DNA from: Verrucomicrobiota bacterium
GTDB lineage: Bacteria > Verrucomicrobiota > Verrucomicrobiia > Verrucomicrobiales > Verrucomicrobiaceae
Direction of reading: 5' to 3'
Assembly: GCA_009885275.1 (NCBI GenBank)
Contig: VFKY01000342.1
Span: 1 to 6,009, forward strand
DNA length: 6,009 bases
The position numbers were made by a program, and so were the translations under genes. Below are positions 1-5,860 of the stretch, piece after piece (within the stretch, counting starts at the first letter, position 1; each line of letters opens with the position of its first letter). Under the pieces are notes generated by a model, which saw only the letters and a program-made list of their open reading frames with translations, was not told where the DNA came from and ran no database searches.

Positions 1-115
1 CGCCAAGCTCTGGTGTGATGTTGCTTGTCGCAGCACCGGCAAGGAGCGCCGCCTTAGGGGTTTCGACAGCAGTTGCTGTTGCAACAAAGAGAAGAGATAA
101 TATAAAGATGCGCAT
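1..115 (-). CDS. Neutral/alkaline ceramidase-like exported protein, N-terminal fragment (runs off left edge)
   Basis: Reading the minus strand from the ATG at 115-113, 38 codons are open to the window edge. The first 16 or 17 residues (MRIFILSLLFVATATAV) form a short, clean signal peptide. About eight residues later comes LLAGAATSNITPELG. An AGAATSNITPxLG-type opening at the mature N-terminus is typical of proteins in Planctomycetes and Verrucomicrobia annotated as having the neutral/alkaline non-lysosomal ceramidase N-terminal domain. Family members hydrolyse N-acyl linkages, as in ceramide, but most bacterial environmental homologues are uncharacterised. The catalytic region lies outside the window, so activity cannot be judged. 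No Shine-Dalgarno motif precedes the ATG; an in-frame TTG seven codons upstream (135-133) is a weaker alternative start. The gene is divergent from the PQQ-propeller gene at 308. Confidence 0.68.
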   Translation of the reverse strand, partial: MRIFILSLLFVATATAVETPKAALLAGAATSNITPELG

Positions 116-307
116 AATGAGTTTGGTGAAGATCAATACAGCGCTAATTCGACTATTTTATCTTGATGGGAAGAATACTCGCACGGGTAACGCTAATATT
201 GACGCGATGCACTCGGGCGCATAGCCATCTCCCAGTGCAAGTCATACCGCGAATGCACCCGGAAATCACTGAGGTGCGTATTGAAGCCAATAATAGTGTT
301 TACACAT
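116..307. other. Divergent intergenic region between the ceramidase-like gene and the PQQ-propeller gene
   Basis: These 192 bp separate two divergently transcribed genes and must carry both promoters. I see no convincing sigma-70-type promoter. A TTGACG at 199-204 has no good -10 partner at normal spacing. A TTGATG at 163-168 is followed 19 bp later only by a poor TAACGC. A short inverted repeat GCACC (255-259) / GGTGC (273-277) lies about 30-50 bp before the ATG at 308; it is short enough to arise by chance. No small ORF or RNA gene is evident. Confidence 0.4.
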
Positions 308-1531
308 ATGAAGCCCCTAATTCTCATCTTTGCTCTCACAGCTTCGCTGGCACTTGGTGCCGATTGGAATCAATGGCGTGGACCTACCCGTGATGGTCAG
401 ACACATAAGACGACATGGCCGACTTCACTGGGAGAAGATAAGCTCAAGCAAGCCTGGCGCGTAGAACTTGGTCCCAGTTATTCTGGGCCGACAGTATCGG
501 GCAATCTTGTGTTCACAACGGAGACGGAAGAAAAGGAGACCGAAATCGTGCGCGCGCTGGATCGCAAGACTGGCAAAGAACTCTGGAAACAATCGTGGGC
601 AGGCGCCATGTCAGTACCATTTTTTGCCAAATCAAATGGTGATTGGATTCGTGCCACTCCAGCCTGCGATGGCACCAGTCTTTTCGTAGCAGGCATGCGT
701 GATATGCTGGTGTGCTTGGATGTAGAGACTGGGGCAATTCGCTGGCGTGTCGATTTTATGGAGCAATTCAAAACGGCCGCGCCGACTTTTGGATTTGTAT
801 CCTCTCCACTCGTTGATGGGGATGCCGTTTTCGTGCAAGCAGGTGGCGCACTGGTGAAGTTGGATAAGAACTCTGGCAAGGTGCTCTGGCGCTCCCTAGA
901 TGACGGTGGCGGGATGAATGGCAGCGCATTTTCTTCACCAATCATTGCCGATATTCAAGGTATTCGACAACTGGTGGTGCAAACACGGGCGAAGCTCGCT
1001 GGTGTGGCTTTGACTGATGGTAAGGTACTTTGGGAGCAACCCGTGGAAGCCTTTCGAGGCATGAATATCTTAACACCGGTGGTGAATGGTAATACCGTCT
1101 TCACCAGTACCTATGGTGGTAAATCGACACTGTTCGACATCACTCTACAGGATGGATCTTTTAAATCCGCTCCCGCATGGACACTTAAGGAACAAGGCTA
1201 CATGTCCTCACCTGTCATGCTCGGCGGAGTGATCTACGAGCATCTTAAAAATCAGCGCATCATGGCTATTGATATCAAATCAGGAAAGGATCGGTGGACG
1301 TCGGAAGAAAGCTTCGGCAAGTATTGGAGCTTGGTGGCGAATGGTGATCGCATCCTCGCTCTCGATCAGCGCGGCATATTATTTCTTTTAAAGGCTAACC
1401 CAGATAAGTTTGAGTTGATCGATCAACGCAAAATTTCCGAAAAGGAAACATGGGCGCATCTAGCTGTTTCTGGAGCAGAAATTTATGTGCGTGAGTTGAA
1501 TGCACTGGTGGCTTATCGTTGGGCCGAGTGA
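308..1531 (+). CDS. Exported PQQ-like beta-propeller (outer membrane protein BamB-like) repeat protein
   Basis: The product is 407 residues from the ATG at 308. A TTG at 281 would add nine residues (MKPIIVFTH) ahead of an otherwise ideal signal peptide, so 308 is preferred. Residues 1-17 or 1-18 (MKPLILIFALTASLALGA) are the signal peptide, and the mature protein opens with DWNQWRGP. That WRGP opening is characteristic of secreted PQQ-like propellers of Planctomycetes and Verrucomicrobia. Blade signatures of the form LD-x-x-TGK-x-LW recur near 83-97 (ALDRKTGKELW), 136-147 (CLDVETGAIRW), 184-194 (KLDKNSGKVLW), 232-243 (GVALTDGKVLW), 320-331 (AIDIKSGKDRW) and, more weakly, from 351, which suggests a full propeller of seven or eight blades. 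No haem-binding CxxCH or extra catalytic domain is present, so it is probably not a quinoprotein dehydrogenase. A binding or scaffold role is inferred; family members are rarely characterised. It stands alone on the plus strand and converges on the 1604-2236 gene. No Shine-Dalgarno motif is visible. Confidence 0.9.
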   Translation: MKPLILIFALTASLALGADWNQWRGPTRDGQTHKTTWPTSLGEDKLKQAWRVELGPSYSGPTVSGNLVFTTETEEKETEIVRALDRKTGKELWKQSWAGAMSVPFFAKSNGDWIRATPACDGTSLFVAGMRDMLVCLDVETGAIRWRVDFMEQFKTAAPTFGFVSSPLVDGDAVFVQAGGALVKLDKNSGKVLWRSLDDGGGMNGSAFSSPIIADIQGIRQLVVQTRAKLAGVALTDGKVLWEQPVEAFRGMNILTPVVNGNTVFTSTYGGKSTLFDITLQDGSFKSAPAWTLKEQGYMSSPVMLGGVIYEHLKNQRIMAIDIKSGKDRWTSEESFGKYWSLVANGDRILALDQRGILFLLKANPDKFELIDQRKISEKETWAHLAVSGAEIYVRELNALVAYRWAE

Positions 1532-1570
1532 GACCATCGAGATTATCAAATGACTCTTTGTAGAGTGGTC
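1532..1570 (+). terminator. Possible weak stem-loop in the convergent gap
   Basis: ACTCT (1553-1557) pairs with AGAGT (1562-1566) across a TTGT loop. Directly outside, GACC (1532-1535) could pair with GGTC (1567-1570), leaving 17 unpaired bases on the left side. The structure begins immediately after the propeller stop codon, where a terminator is expected, but no T-tract follows, so intrinsic termination is doubtful. A second A/T-rich repeat, TAAGTA (1593-1598) / TACTTA (1605-1610), overlaps the tandem TAG TAG stop of the opposing gene. Confidence 0.22.
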
Positions 1571-1603
1571 CAACGAGTAGCTTAATTTATTATAAGTACA
1601 CTA

Positions 1604-2236
1604 CTACTTATCGACTTTGGGATCGATTGAGCTCAATCGTTCTTGAGCCTTCGCGCGCGCAGTGGTGATCTCAGCTTCATTCAATGAGAAACCGGTGGTG
1701 CCTGATTGCATAAGATTGGTCGTATCCTGCCGATGCCTTAATCCCAATGCGTGACCAATCTCATGCGAGGTAACGCGGGGAAGCGGCTCGTCGAGCCCAC
1801 CGGGCACTTCCCTTAGCGCTGCCATATCTTTCACCACGATCAGTTCACCGTAGTAGAAGCCATTCGGGCTTACTTCTTTCACATAGCAAACATTGAGCGC
1901 CATGGCGCTGAGTCGCGCTTGAGGGATCATCGATTTCACACGTTCAAATTCCGGCTTCAATCGCATCTCCGGCTTTAATTCGAGTGCTTGTGTCAATCCG
2001 ATTGATTCAATTTCAAACTGAATGCCCGCCTGTGCCCATACCATGTTTGCCTTGCCGAAGATGCGTTGGATGTCCGCTTCGACAAGTGACGTCTGCATCG
2101 CCGCCATGGTTTCCGATTGCACCAAGTGCACGCGAACAGGCAGAGTGAGGATCGGCAGGGTGGCCTTGGAGGGCTCTTCTGCAAACAATGGCGCAAGTAG
2201 TGTAAAGAAAAAAAGCGCGCTAATGAAATGTTTCAT
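1604..2236 (-). CDS. Exported matrixin-like zinc metalloprotease (metzincin)
   Basis: The protein is 210 residues. A signal peptide (MKHFISALFFFTLLAPLFAE, cleavage near residue 19) leads into a small catalytic domain. Residues 158-168 read HEIGHALGLRH, the full HExxHxxGxxH metzincin motif. It supplies three zinc-binding histidines (158, 162, 168) and the general base Glu159. NLMQSG at 174-179 supplies the Met-turn (Met176), eight residues after the third histidine as in matrixins. Upstream, helix-like IQRIFGKANMVWAQAGIQFEI (56-76, with single residues omitted from consideration) and strand-like ALNVCYVKEV and FYYGELIVVKD fit the metzincin fold. No cysteine-switch propeptide or C-terminal domain is seen, so this is a minimal secreted protease; the substrate is unknown. 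It is the last gene of the minus-strand cluster, 40 bp after the esterase, and ends in tandem TAG TAG. No Shine-Dalgarno motif precedes the ATG. Confidence 0.88.
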   Translation of the reverse strand: MKHFISALFFFTLLAPLFAEEPSKATLPILTLPVRVHLVQSETMAAMQTSLVEADIQRIFGKANMVWAQAGIQFEIESIGLTQALELKPEMRLKPEFERVKSMIPQARLSAMALNVCYVKEVSPNGFYYGELIVVKDMAALREVPGGLDEPLPRVTSHEIGHALGLRHRQDTTNLMQSGTTGFSLNEAEITTARAKAQERLSSIDPKVDK

Positions 2237-2276
2237 GGGTTAGCGAGAAGGTGACAGAGAAAATTCGACATGACGA

Positions 2277-3140
2277 TTATTTCATTTCAGCAAGCGTCTT
2301 CTCAATAAAGTCAGTGACATGCGGCCAGCACTCCTTGCCACAGCGATTGTGATCTGCGCCTTCGATGACAATTTGCTTAATGTTTTTGTGGCCGATCAAT
2401 TTCATCATGGAGACAAAGTAGAGATTTTCTTCAGCGCGCATGAGCATGTCCACTTCCCAGCCACCGGTGACGCAGAGTGTCGGAGGAGCATCTTTACGAA
2501 TGTGATAGAGCGGAGCAAACTTGTCGATGGTGGGACGAAATTTACTCGGCTCAATACCCTGCTCCTTGCGCACAGTTTGATGCGTGATCATTTGACCGGT
2601 AACAGGAATCAAAGCCGCAATTTGATTGGCATCAATGTCGTGCTTGGCGAGATAACTTTTATCTAAACCAATCATAGAGGTGAGATAGCCGCCTGCGGAA
2701 ATACCCGTTACGAAGATCTTAGAGGGATCGCCACCATGGGATTCTATATTCTTAAACGTCCACGCGAGTGCTGCGGCGGCATCTTCAATGTAAACCGGAT
2801 GTTCGACTTTGGGAGAGAGTCGATAATCCACGCCGACCACCGCCCAACCTCTATTCTTCAGTTCATTTGGAATACCGCGACTGCCACCAGTAAGACCGCC
2901 GCCATGATAGTAAACCACCGTTGGGAATCCTTTAACTCGCACGGGGCGGTAGAAGTCGAGCACGCCTTTTTCTTTAGCATAGCTAGATGCGGCAGTAATC
3001 TCGGCAGGCAAATAGGAGATGCCCGCATCGAGCTTGTAGATAATTTCTTGCGCCGGCTTTTCCGCCAGCAACTGCGAGGTGGCAAGAAGGACATAGGCTA
3101 AGGTTGCACCTTTAATTTTATAGAGGTTCAGCGTGTTCAT
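2277..3140 (-). CDS. Exported alpha/beta-hydrolase, acetyl-esterase/lipase type
   Basis: The protein is 287 residues. An N-terminal hydrophobic segment (about 11-26, ATLAYVLLATSQLLA) reads as a signal peptide. VVYYHGGG (75-82) holds the HGGG oxyanion-hole motif of the hormone-sensitive-lipase/BD-FAE-like esterases. VVGVDYRLSP (101-110) is the typical following strand. GISAGG (146-151) is the nucleophile elbow with Ser148. The catalytic histidine is probably His264 in GADHNRC, and the acid is probably Asp231 in GGWEVDM. Length and motif order fit a complete, active carboxylesterase or carbohydrate acetyl-esterase. Its start overlaps the stop of the upstream glycosyl hydrolase by four bases (ATGA, 3137-3140), which suggests translational coupling and a shared substrate, for instance removal of ester groups from a glycan. 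The substrate is inferred from context only. Confidence 0.9.
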   Translation of the reverse strand: MNTLNLYKIKGATLAYVLLATSQLLAEKPAQEIIYKLDAGISYLPAEITAASSYAKEKGVLDFYRPVRVKGFPTVVYYHGGGLTGGSRGIPNELKNRGWAVVGVDYRLSPKVEHPVYIEDAAAALAWTFKNIESHGGDPSKIFVTGISAGGYLTSMIGLDKSYLAKHDIDANQIAALIPVTGQMITHQTVRKEQGIEPSKFRPTIDKFAPLYHIRKDAPPTLCVTGGWEVDMLMRAEENLYFVSMMKLIGHKNIKQIVIEGADHNRCGKECWPHVTDFIEKTLAEMK

Positions 3141-4999
3141 GGGTCAATAATATTTTTCAGTAACTTTAAAGCAGGCCAGTCATTCAAGCACCCACCCTGA
3201 GCGTCTAAACGGAGAAAGTCCGATGTTTCGTAAAGGATAAATCCACTGAACCGCCCATCATCACGCACGCGTTGCACCTGTCCAGGAACCTCCGTTCCTT
3301 TTGTGCCTGAAAGAGAAATATACTGATTAAACATCACTGGAATCCTGTTCTGATGACAAAGTTCTATCATATCGCGGCTAACCGAATCGTTCAGTATCGC
3401 AGCATGTTGAAAGTGATAAAAGCGCAAGATCGCTTCGTCCATGAGCCCTTCTTTGATCCATGTTTGGTACTCCCAATTCATATTTGCCGGGTAGGCCAAC
3501 GCGCGAGCAAGGGGTCGATCTGGACGAAGCCAATCCATTTGGAGATTGTAGCGCATTCGCTTTCCTGTCGCTACCAGACGCTTTTTACACTGGCGAAGAA
3601 AATCCGTATAAGCACGACCTCGCACTTCGGCAATTTTTATCATCAACGCTTCGTCTTTCAAGCCTTCACACTGAGCTAAGATGACCTCGTTGAACCCATA
3701 GTCCTGAGGATAGTCCGTCATCATGCTATGATTTTCCTCTCGGATATCAACACCATCCACGCCAGCGGCAATCATTTCCTCCAAACAATCCATCCAGAAT
3801 TTTTGGACCTGTGGTTCGGTCTCGCAAAGTGATCCGCACAGATAAGGATTGCGTCCCTTGGCGAAGGCAATCAAGCCTTGTCTGCCGTTTGCGTTAGATC
3901 CATCGAGCGCAATCGGGTTTGCGCCCCAGCCATAATCAAAATTCAATCCAGCAGTCCGGAAGTTTTGAAGAGAGGCGCACCAAACACTCGCGCCGGAAGC
4001 GGTCACAATCGGAATAGCCAACCCACGATTATCCCTGATCTCAACTATAGCCGTGCCTGCGTTAACAAAGTCAGCTTGACCAGTGGTGAAGTCGGTGGTG
4101 ATTAGCGTATATTTACCCGTCAGATTTAGTCCTGAGAGTGTTAGCACACGGACCGACTGGCCGGCACGCGTTAGCCTATTGCCGCTCTTATCATAGACGT
4201 CGCGTGAGGCTTTTTCAATTGTGTCGGAAAATGAAAAATCTACTTTTAATGGCTGATATTGCCAGTTGGTCTCACTGGTCCAAAGTTGGAGATGCTCCTT
4301 GGTGATGCGAGTGGGCGAGTCATCTTTTTTGATCAATCGGATCGATGTGACGACTGCCTGATCAAGATTGGCGGGCAAATCATCGGATCGTCGCTTGATT
4401 CGCAATTCGGGGTGAGCTTTGACAAAGGGGTCCAGCCAGCCCAATCGCCCTCCGATATAAGGGAGCAGCCCCATGGTTTTGGCCTCTGAGCTGCCTTCTG
4501 GAAAGAGCAATCCGGCACCTGTCTCATAAGGTTTGAAGTAGGCATAAACCTCTAAGCCGTGTCGGTGGCCAGCTTCGACCGCTACTTTTAATGGATTACC
4601 CAAGCTACGGTAAGTGGCATCATAATATTTCCAGCCACCCTGAAAGTCGCTTGGGCAGAGCATTCCGCCGTGTCCGTCGCCATAATAACCCCAACTCACT
4701 CGTTGCACGCCAAGTTCCTTAAGCCTCTCCATCATGGAATCAATGTGCTGAGGCGTAATAGGCATCCCAGCACGAAGTGCTTCATCGGGAAAATCCACGA
4801 GTGCTTCTAATTTAAAATGGCCCGCAACTTGATTTGTCAAGACTACTACTGGGAGCACGCTTCCCTTATCTGCTCCTGCCGCAATCACGGTCAGTAAAAA
4901 TAATGCCAAAAGGGTGCCGTAAATTTTTCGAGGCAATATTCTCTGCTGCATCGAGAGAGTGTGCCATGTGTAAAATTTGATTAGTCGGATGGAATTCAT
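3137..4999 (-). CDS. Exported family-10-like glycosyl hydrolase (GHL10-type TIM barrel with large insertion)
   Basis: The protein is 620 residues from the ATG at 4999. The in-frame ATG at 4951 (residue 17) would give a better-proportioned signal peptide (MQQRILPRKIYGTLLALFLL, then TVIAAGA) and may be the true start; neither has a Shine-Dalgarno motif. The N-terminal half-barrel covers about 80-200, with VSWGYYGDGHGG (101-112) and HGLEVYAYFKPYETG (147-161). A strand-rich segment of about 150 residues (about 205-350) with few barrel features follows, and the barrel resumes with VDGVDIREENHS (414-425), NWEYQTWIKEGLMDEAI (508-524), IPVMFNQY (553-560) and GFILYETSDF (586-595). This pattern matches putative secreted glycoside hydrolases of the GHL10 group, common in Planctomycetes, Verrucomicrobia and Lentisphaerae. 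Candidate acids are Asp418, Glu421, Glu422 and Glu591. The exact family and substrate are uncertain. It is the first gene of a probable operon with the coupled esterase and the metzincin. Confidence 0.85.
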   Translation of the reverse strand: MNSIRLIKFYTWHTLSMQQRILPRKIYGTLLALFLLTVIAAGADKGSVLPVVVLTNQVAGHFKLEALVDFPDEALRAGMPITPQHIDSMMERLKELGVQRVSWGYYGDGHGGMLCPSDFQGGWKYYDATYRSLGNPLKVAVEAGHRHGLEVYAYFKPYETGAGLLFPEGSSEAKTMGLLPYIGGRLGWLDPFVKAHPELRIKRRSDDLPANLDQAVVTSIRLIKKDDSPTRITKEHLQLWTSETNWQYQPLKVDFSFSDTIEKASRDVYDKSGNRLTRAGQSVRVLTLSGLNLTGKYTLITTDFTTGQADFVNAGTAIVEIRDNRGLAIPIVTASGASVWCASLQNFRTAGLNFDYGWGANPIALDGSNANGRQGLIAFAKGRNPYLCGSLCETEPQVQKFWMDCLEEMIAAGVDGVDIREENHSMMTDYPQDYGFNEVILAQCEGLKDEALMIKIAEVRGRAYTDFLRQCKKRLVATGKRMRYNLQMDWLRPDRPLARALAYPANMNWEYQTWIKEGLMDEAILRFYHFQHAAILNDSVSRDMIELCHQNRIPVMFNQYISLSGTKGTEVPGQVQRVRDDGRFSGFILYETSDFLRLDAQGGCLNDWPALKLLKNIIDP

Positions 5000-5093
5000 T
5001 TGCGTGATTTCGAGTGCTGGATAGGGCGCATGCTAGCGGTGAGTTATAATAAAAGCGCTCTATATGAAAGGAGCAGATCGATTCATTTCTTTC

Positions 5094-5122
5094 ATCTTGC
5101 GTGACATTCGCTGTAGCAAGAT
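5094..5122. repeat. Perfect 7-bp inverted repeat upstream of the hydrolase operon
   Basis: ATCTTGC (5094-5100) and GCAAGAT (5116-5122) are exact inverted copies separated by 15 bases, about 95-125 bp upstream of the glycosyl hydrolase start. Within the spacer, ACA and TGT could add a short inner stem. It lies where an operator for the minus-strand operon might sit, or it could fold in an RNA leader. No T-tract follows on either strand. Chance occurrence is not excluded. Confidence 0.3.
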
Positions 5123-5146
5123 TCAGGAGGCTATTCGTAGATCATG

Positions 5147-5180
5147 ATAAAAATAGGGAGGCCGAAAGCCTTCATTTTTT
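5147..5180. terminator. Bidirectional intrinsic-terminator-like hairpin
   Basis: GGAGGC (5157-5162) can pair with GCCTTC (5168-5173), including one G-T pair, around a CGAAA loop. On the plus strand the stem is followed by ATTTTTT (5174-5180). On the minus strand it is followed by CCTATTTTTAT, with one mismatch in the stem. It lies just downstream of the decayed minus-strand gene (5193-5710), so the minus direction is the expected one. It would insulate the hydrolase operon from transcription entering from the right. Confidence 0.42.
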
Positions 5181-5192
5181 GTCCGGAAGGAC

Positions 5193-5710
5193 TTAAAAAG
5201 CGCACTCTGCGAAGAATAACTCGGACAGGTAAAGCTTTGAGTAGTCGTAGTGTCGAATCGCCCGTTCGATTACCTCGCGACGATTTGTTTGCGCTCGTCA
5301 TCCTCGGAAAGGATGCCGCGCGCGATGAAGCCGGGCACATCCGAGACGGAAGCGCATTTCAAGAGCCCCTGAGCCAGGCGTCGCGCATTATCTGTGTCAG
5401 CGGGATATCCGCTTCGGCGAGCTCGTTCGCACGCGGCAGGAAGATATAAGCCTGTAAACATCGGGCCGTTCTCGATCGGACTCCACCAACCGATGGCGTT
5501 GGGTTTTCCGAGAGTGCAGTCCTCCGGCGTGGGGAGTTCTCCGACGTAATCGAGGATAACGCCATGCTTGTCGATGCGTCTGTTCCAGAGTTCGGCATGG
5601 GCTTCTTCCACGGCTTCACGAAGAGACACTTGAGCATGACTATGTGATGAAACTATGAACAACATGCTATAGATGACGAGAAGAAATTCCCGATGAGTCG
5701 TTGGCGTCAT
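5193..5710 (-). pseudogene. Decayed exported hypothetical protein (probable internal deletion plus frameshift)
   Basis: An open frame of 146 codons runs from the ATG at 5710 to a TAA at 5272-5270. Residues 1-26 (MTPTTHREFLLVIYSMLFIV, then SSHSHA) are a signal peptide. The body holds GWWSPIENGPMFTGLYLPA (74-92), ARRLAQGLLKCASVSDVPGF (109-128) and IARGI (129-133). This resembles a family of exported hypothetical proteins from Planctomycetes and Verrucomicrobia that, as I recall, are several hundred residues long. In those proteins the FIARG segment is normally followed by a DGxSHYPxxSxDQT-like stretch, which is absent here; the text jumps to LSEDDERKQIV. Next to the stop, another minus-strand frame (5276-5193) continues with EVIERAIRHYDYSKLYLSEL and then FFAECAF before its own TAA. 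A shift near 5276-5280 would join the two frames. Function is unknown. A short intact 146-residue protein is the alternative reading. Confidence 0.6.
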
Positions 5711-5729
5711 AGCTTTCGGGCAAGTTGAA

Positions 5730-5757
5730 TTTTTATGCTAAGTAAATCAATTGTTAA
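5730..5757 (-). promoter_or_regulatory. Candidate sigma-70-like promoter for the 5710 gene
   Basis: On the minus strand, TTAACA (5757-5752) is followed after 16 bp by TAAAAA (5735-5730), in A/T-rich DNA that ends about 20 bp before the ATG at 5710. Hexamer identity is moderate (TTGACA and TATAAT are the references), and the promoter consensus of the host is unknown. Confidence 0.28.
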
Positions 5758-5800
5758 GGAGCGAAGGGGTTAACGGAACTCAATGGCATTGTCTTTCCTC

Positions 5801-5827
5801 TTGTCAGGGTGTCTGTTGATATGACAA
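5801..5827. repeat. 6-bp inverted repeat TTGTCA / TGACAA with a 15-bp spacer
   Basis: TTGTCA (5801-5806) and TGACAA (5822-5827) are exact inverted copies in the 150-bp gap between the right-edge gene and the decayed gene. They lie about 45 bp upstream of the candidate promoter. The geometry could suit a dimeric regulator, but the arms are short and chance is likely enough to keep this tentative. Confidence 0.22.
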
Positions 5828-5860
5828 CGAGTAAATTGACGCGGCCCTGCTATTTTTTGC

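Noticed and set aside
199..228. TTGACG box at 199-204 as a promoter for the propeller gene
   Set aside because: The sequence at 17-bp spacing (TAGCCA) is a poor -10 element and no better alternative lies at 16-18 bp.
281..307. TTG start at 281 for the propeller gene
   Set aside because: It would place nine extra residues before a signal peptide that is already complete from the ATG at 308.
478..945. Minus-strand 155-codon ORF opposite the propeller gene
   Set aside because: It is antisense to clear PQQ-like repeats; its product is rich in serine and proline and shows no domain or signal peptide.
2736..3101. Plus-strand 121-codon ORF opposite the esterase gene
   Set aside because: It lies antisense to the HGGG and upstream part of the alpha/beta-hydrolase, whose motifs clearly mark the real frame.
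5144..5449. Plus-strand 101-codon ORF preceded by AGGAGG at 5125-5130
   Set aside because: The spacing to the ATG is long (13 bases). The ORF runs antisense through the terminator-like hairpin and the family-like minus-strand coding sequence, and its product is arginine- and serine-rich without recognisable motifs.
5783..5824. Tiny plus-strand ORF MALSFLLSGCLLI with a lipobox-like LLSGC, followed by an ATGA-overlapping 17-codon ORF at 5821
   Set aside because: Thirteen residues is too short for a lipoprotein, no close Shine-Dalgarno motif is present, and the match can easily arise by chance.
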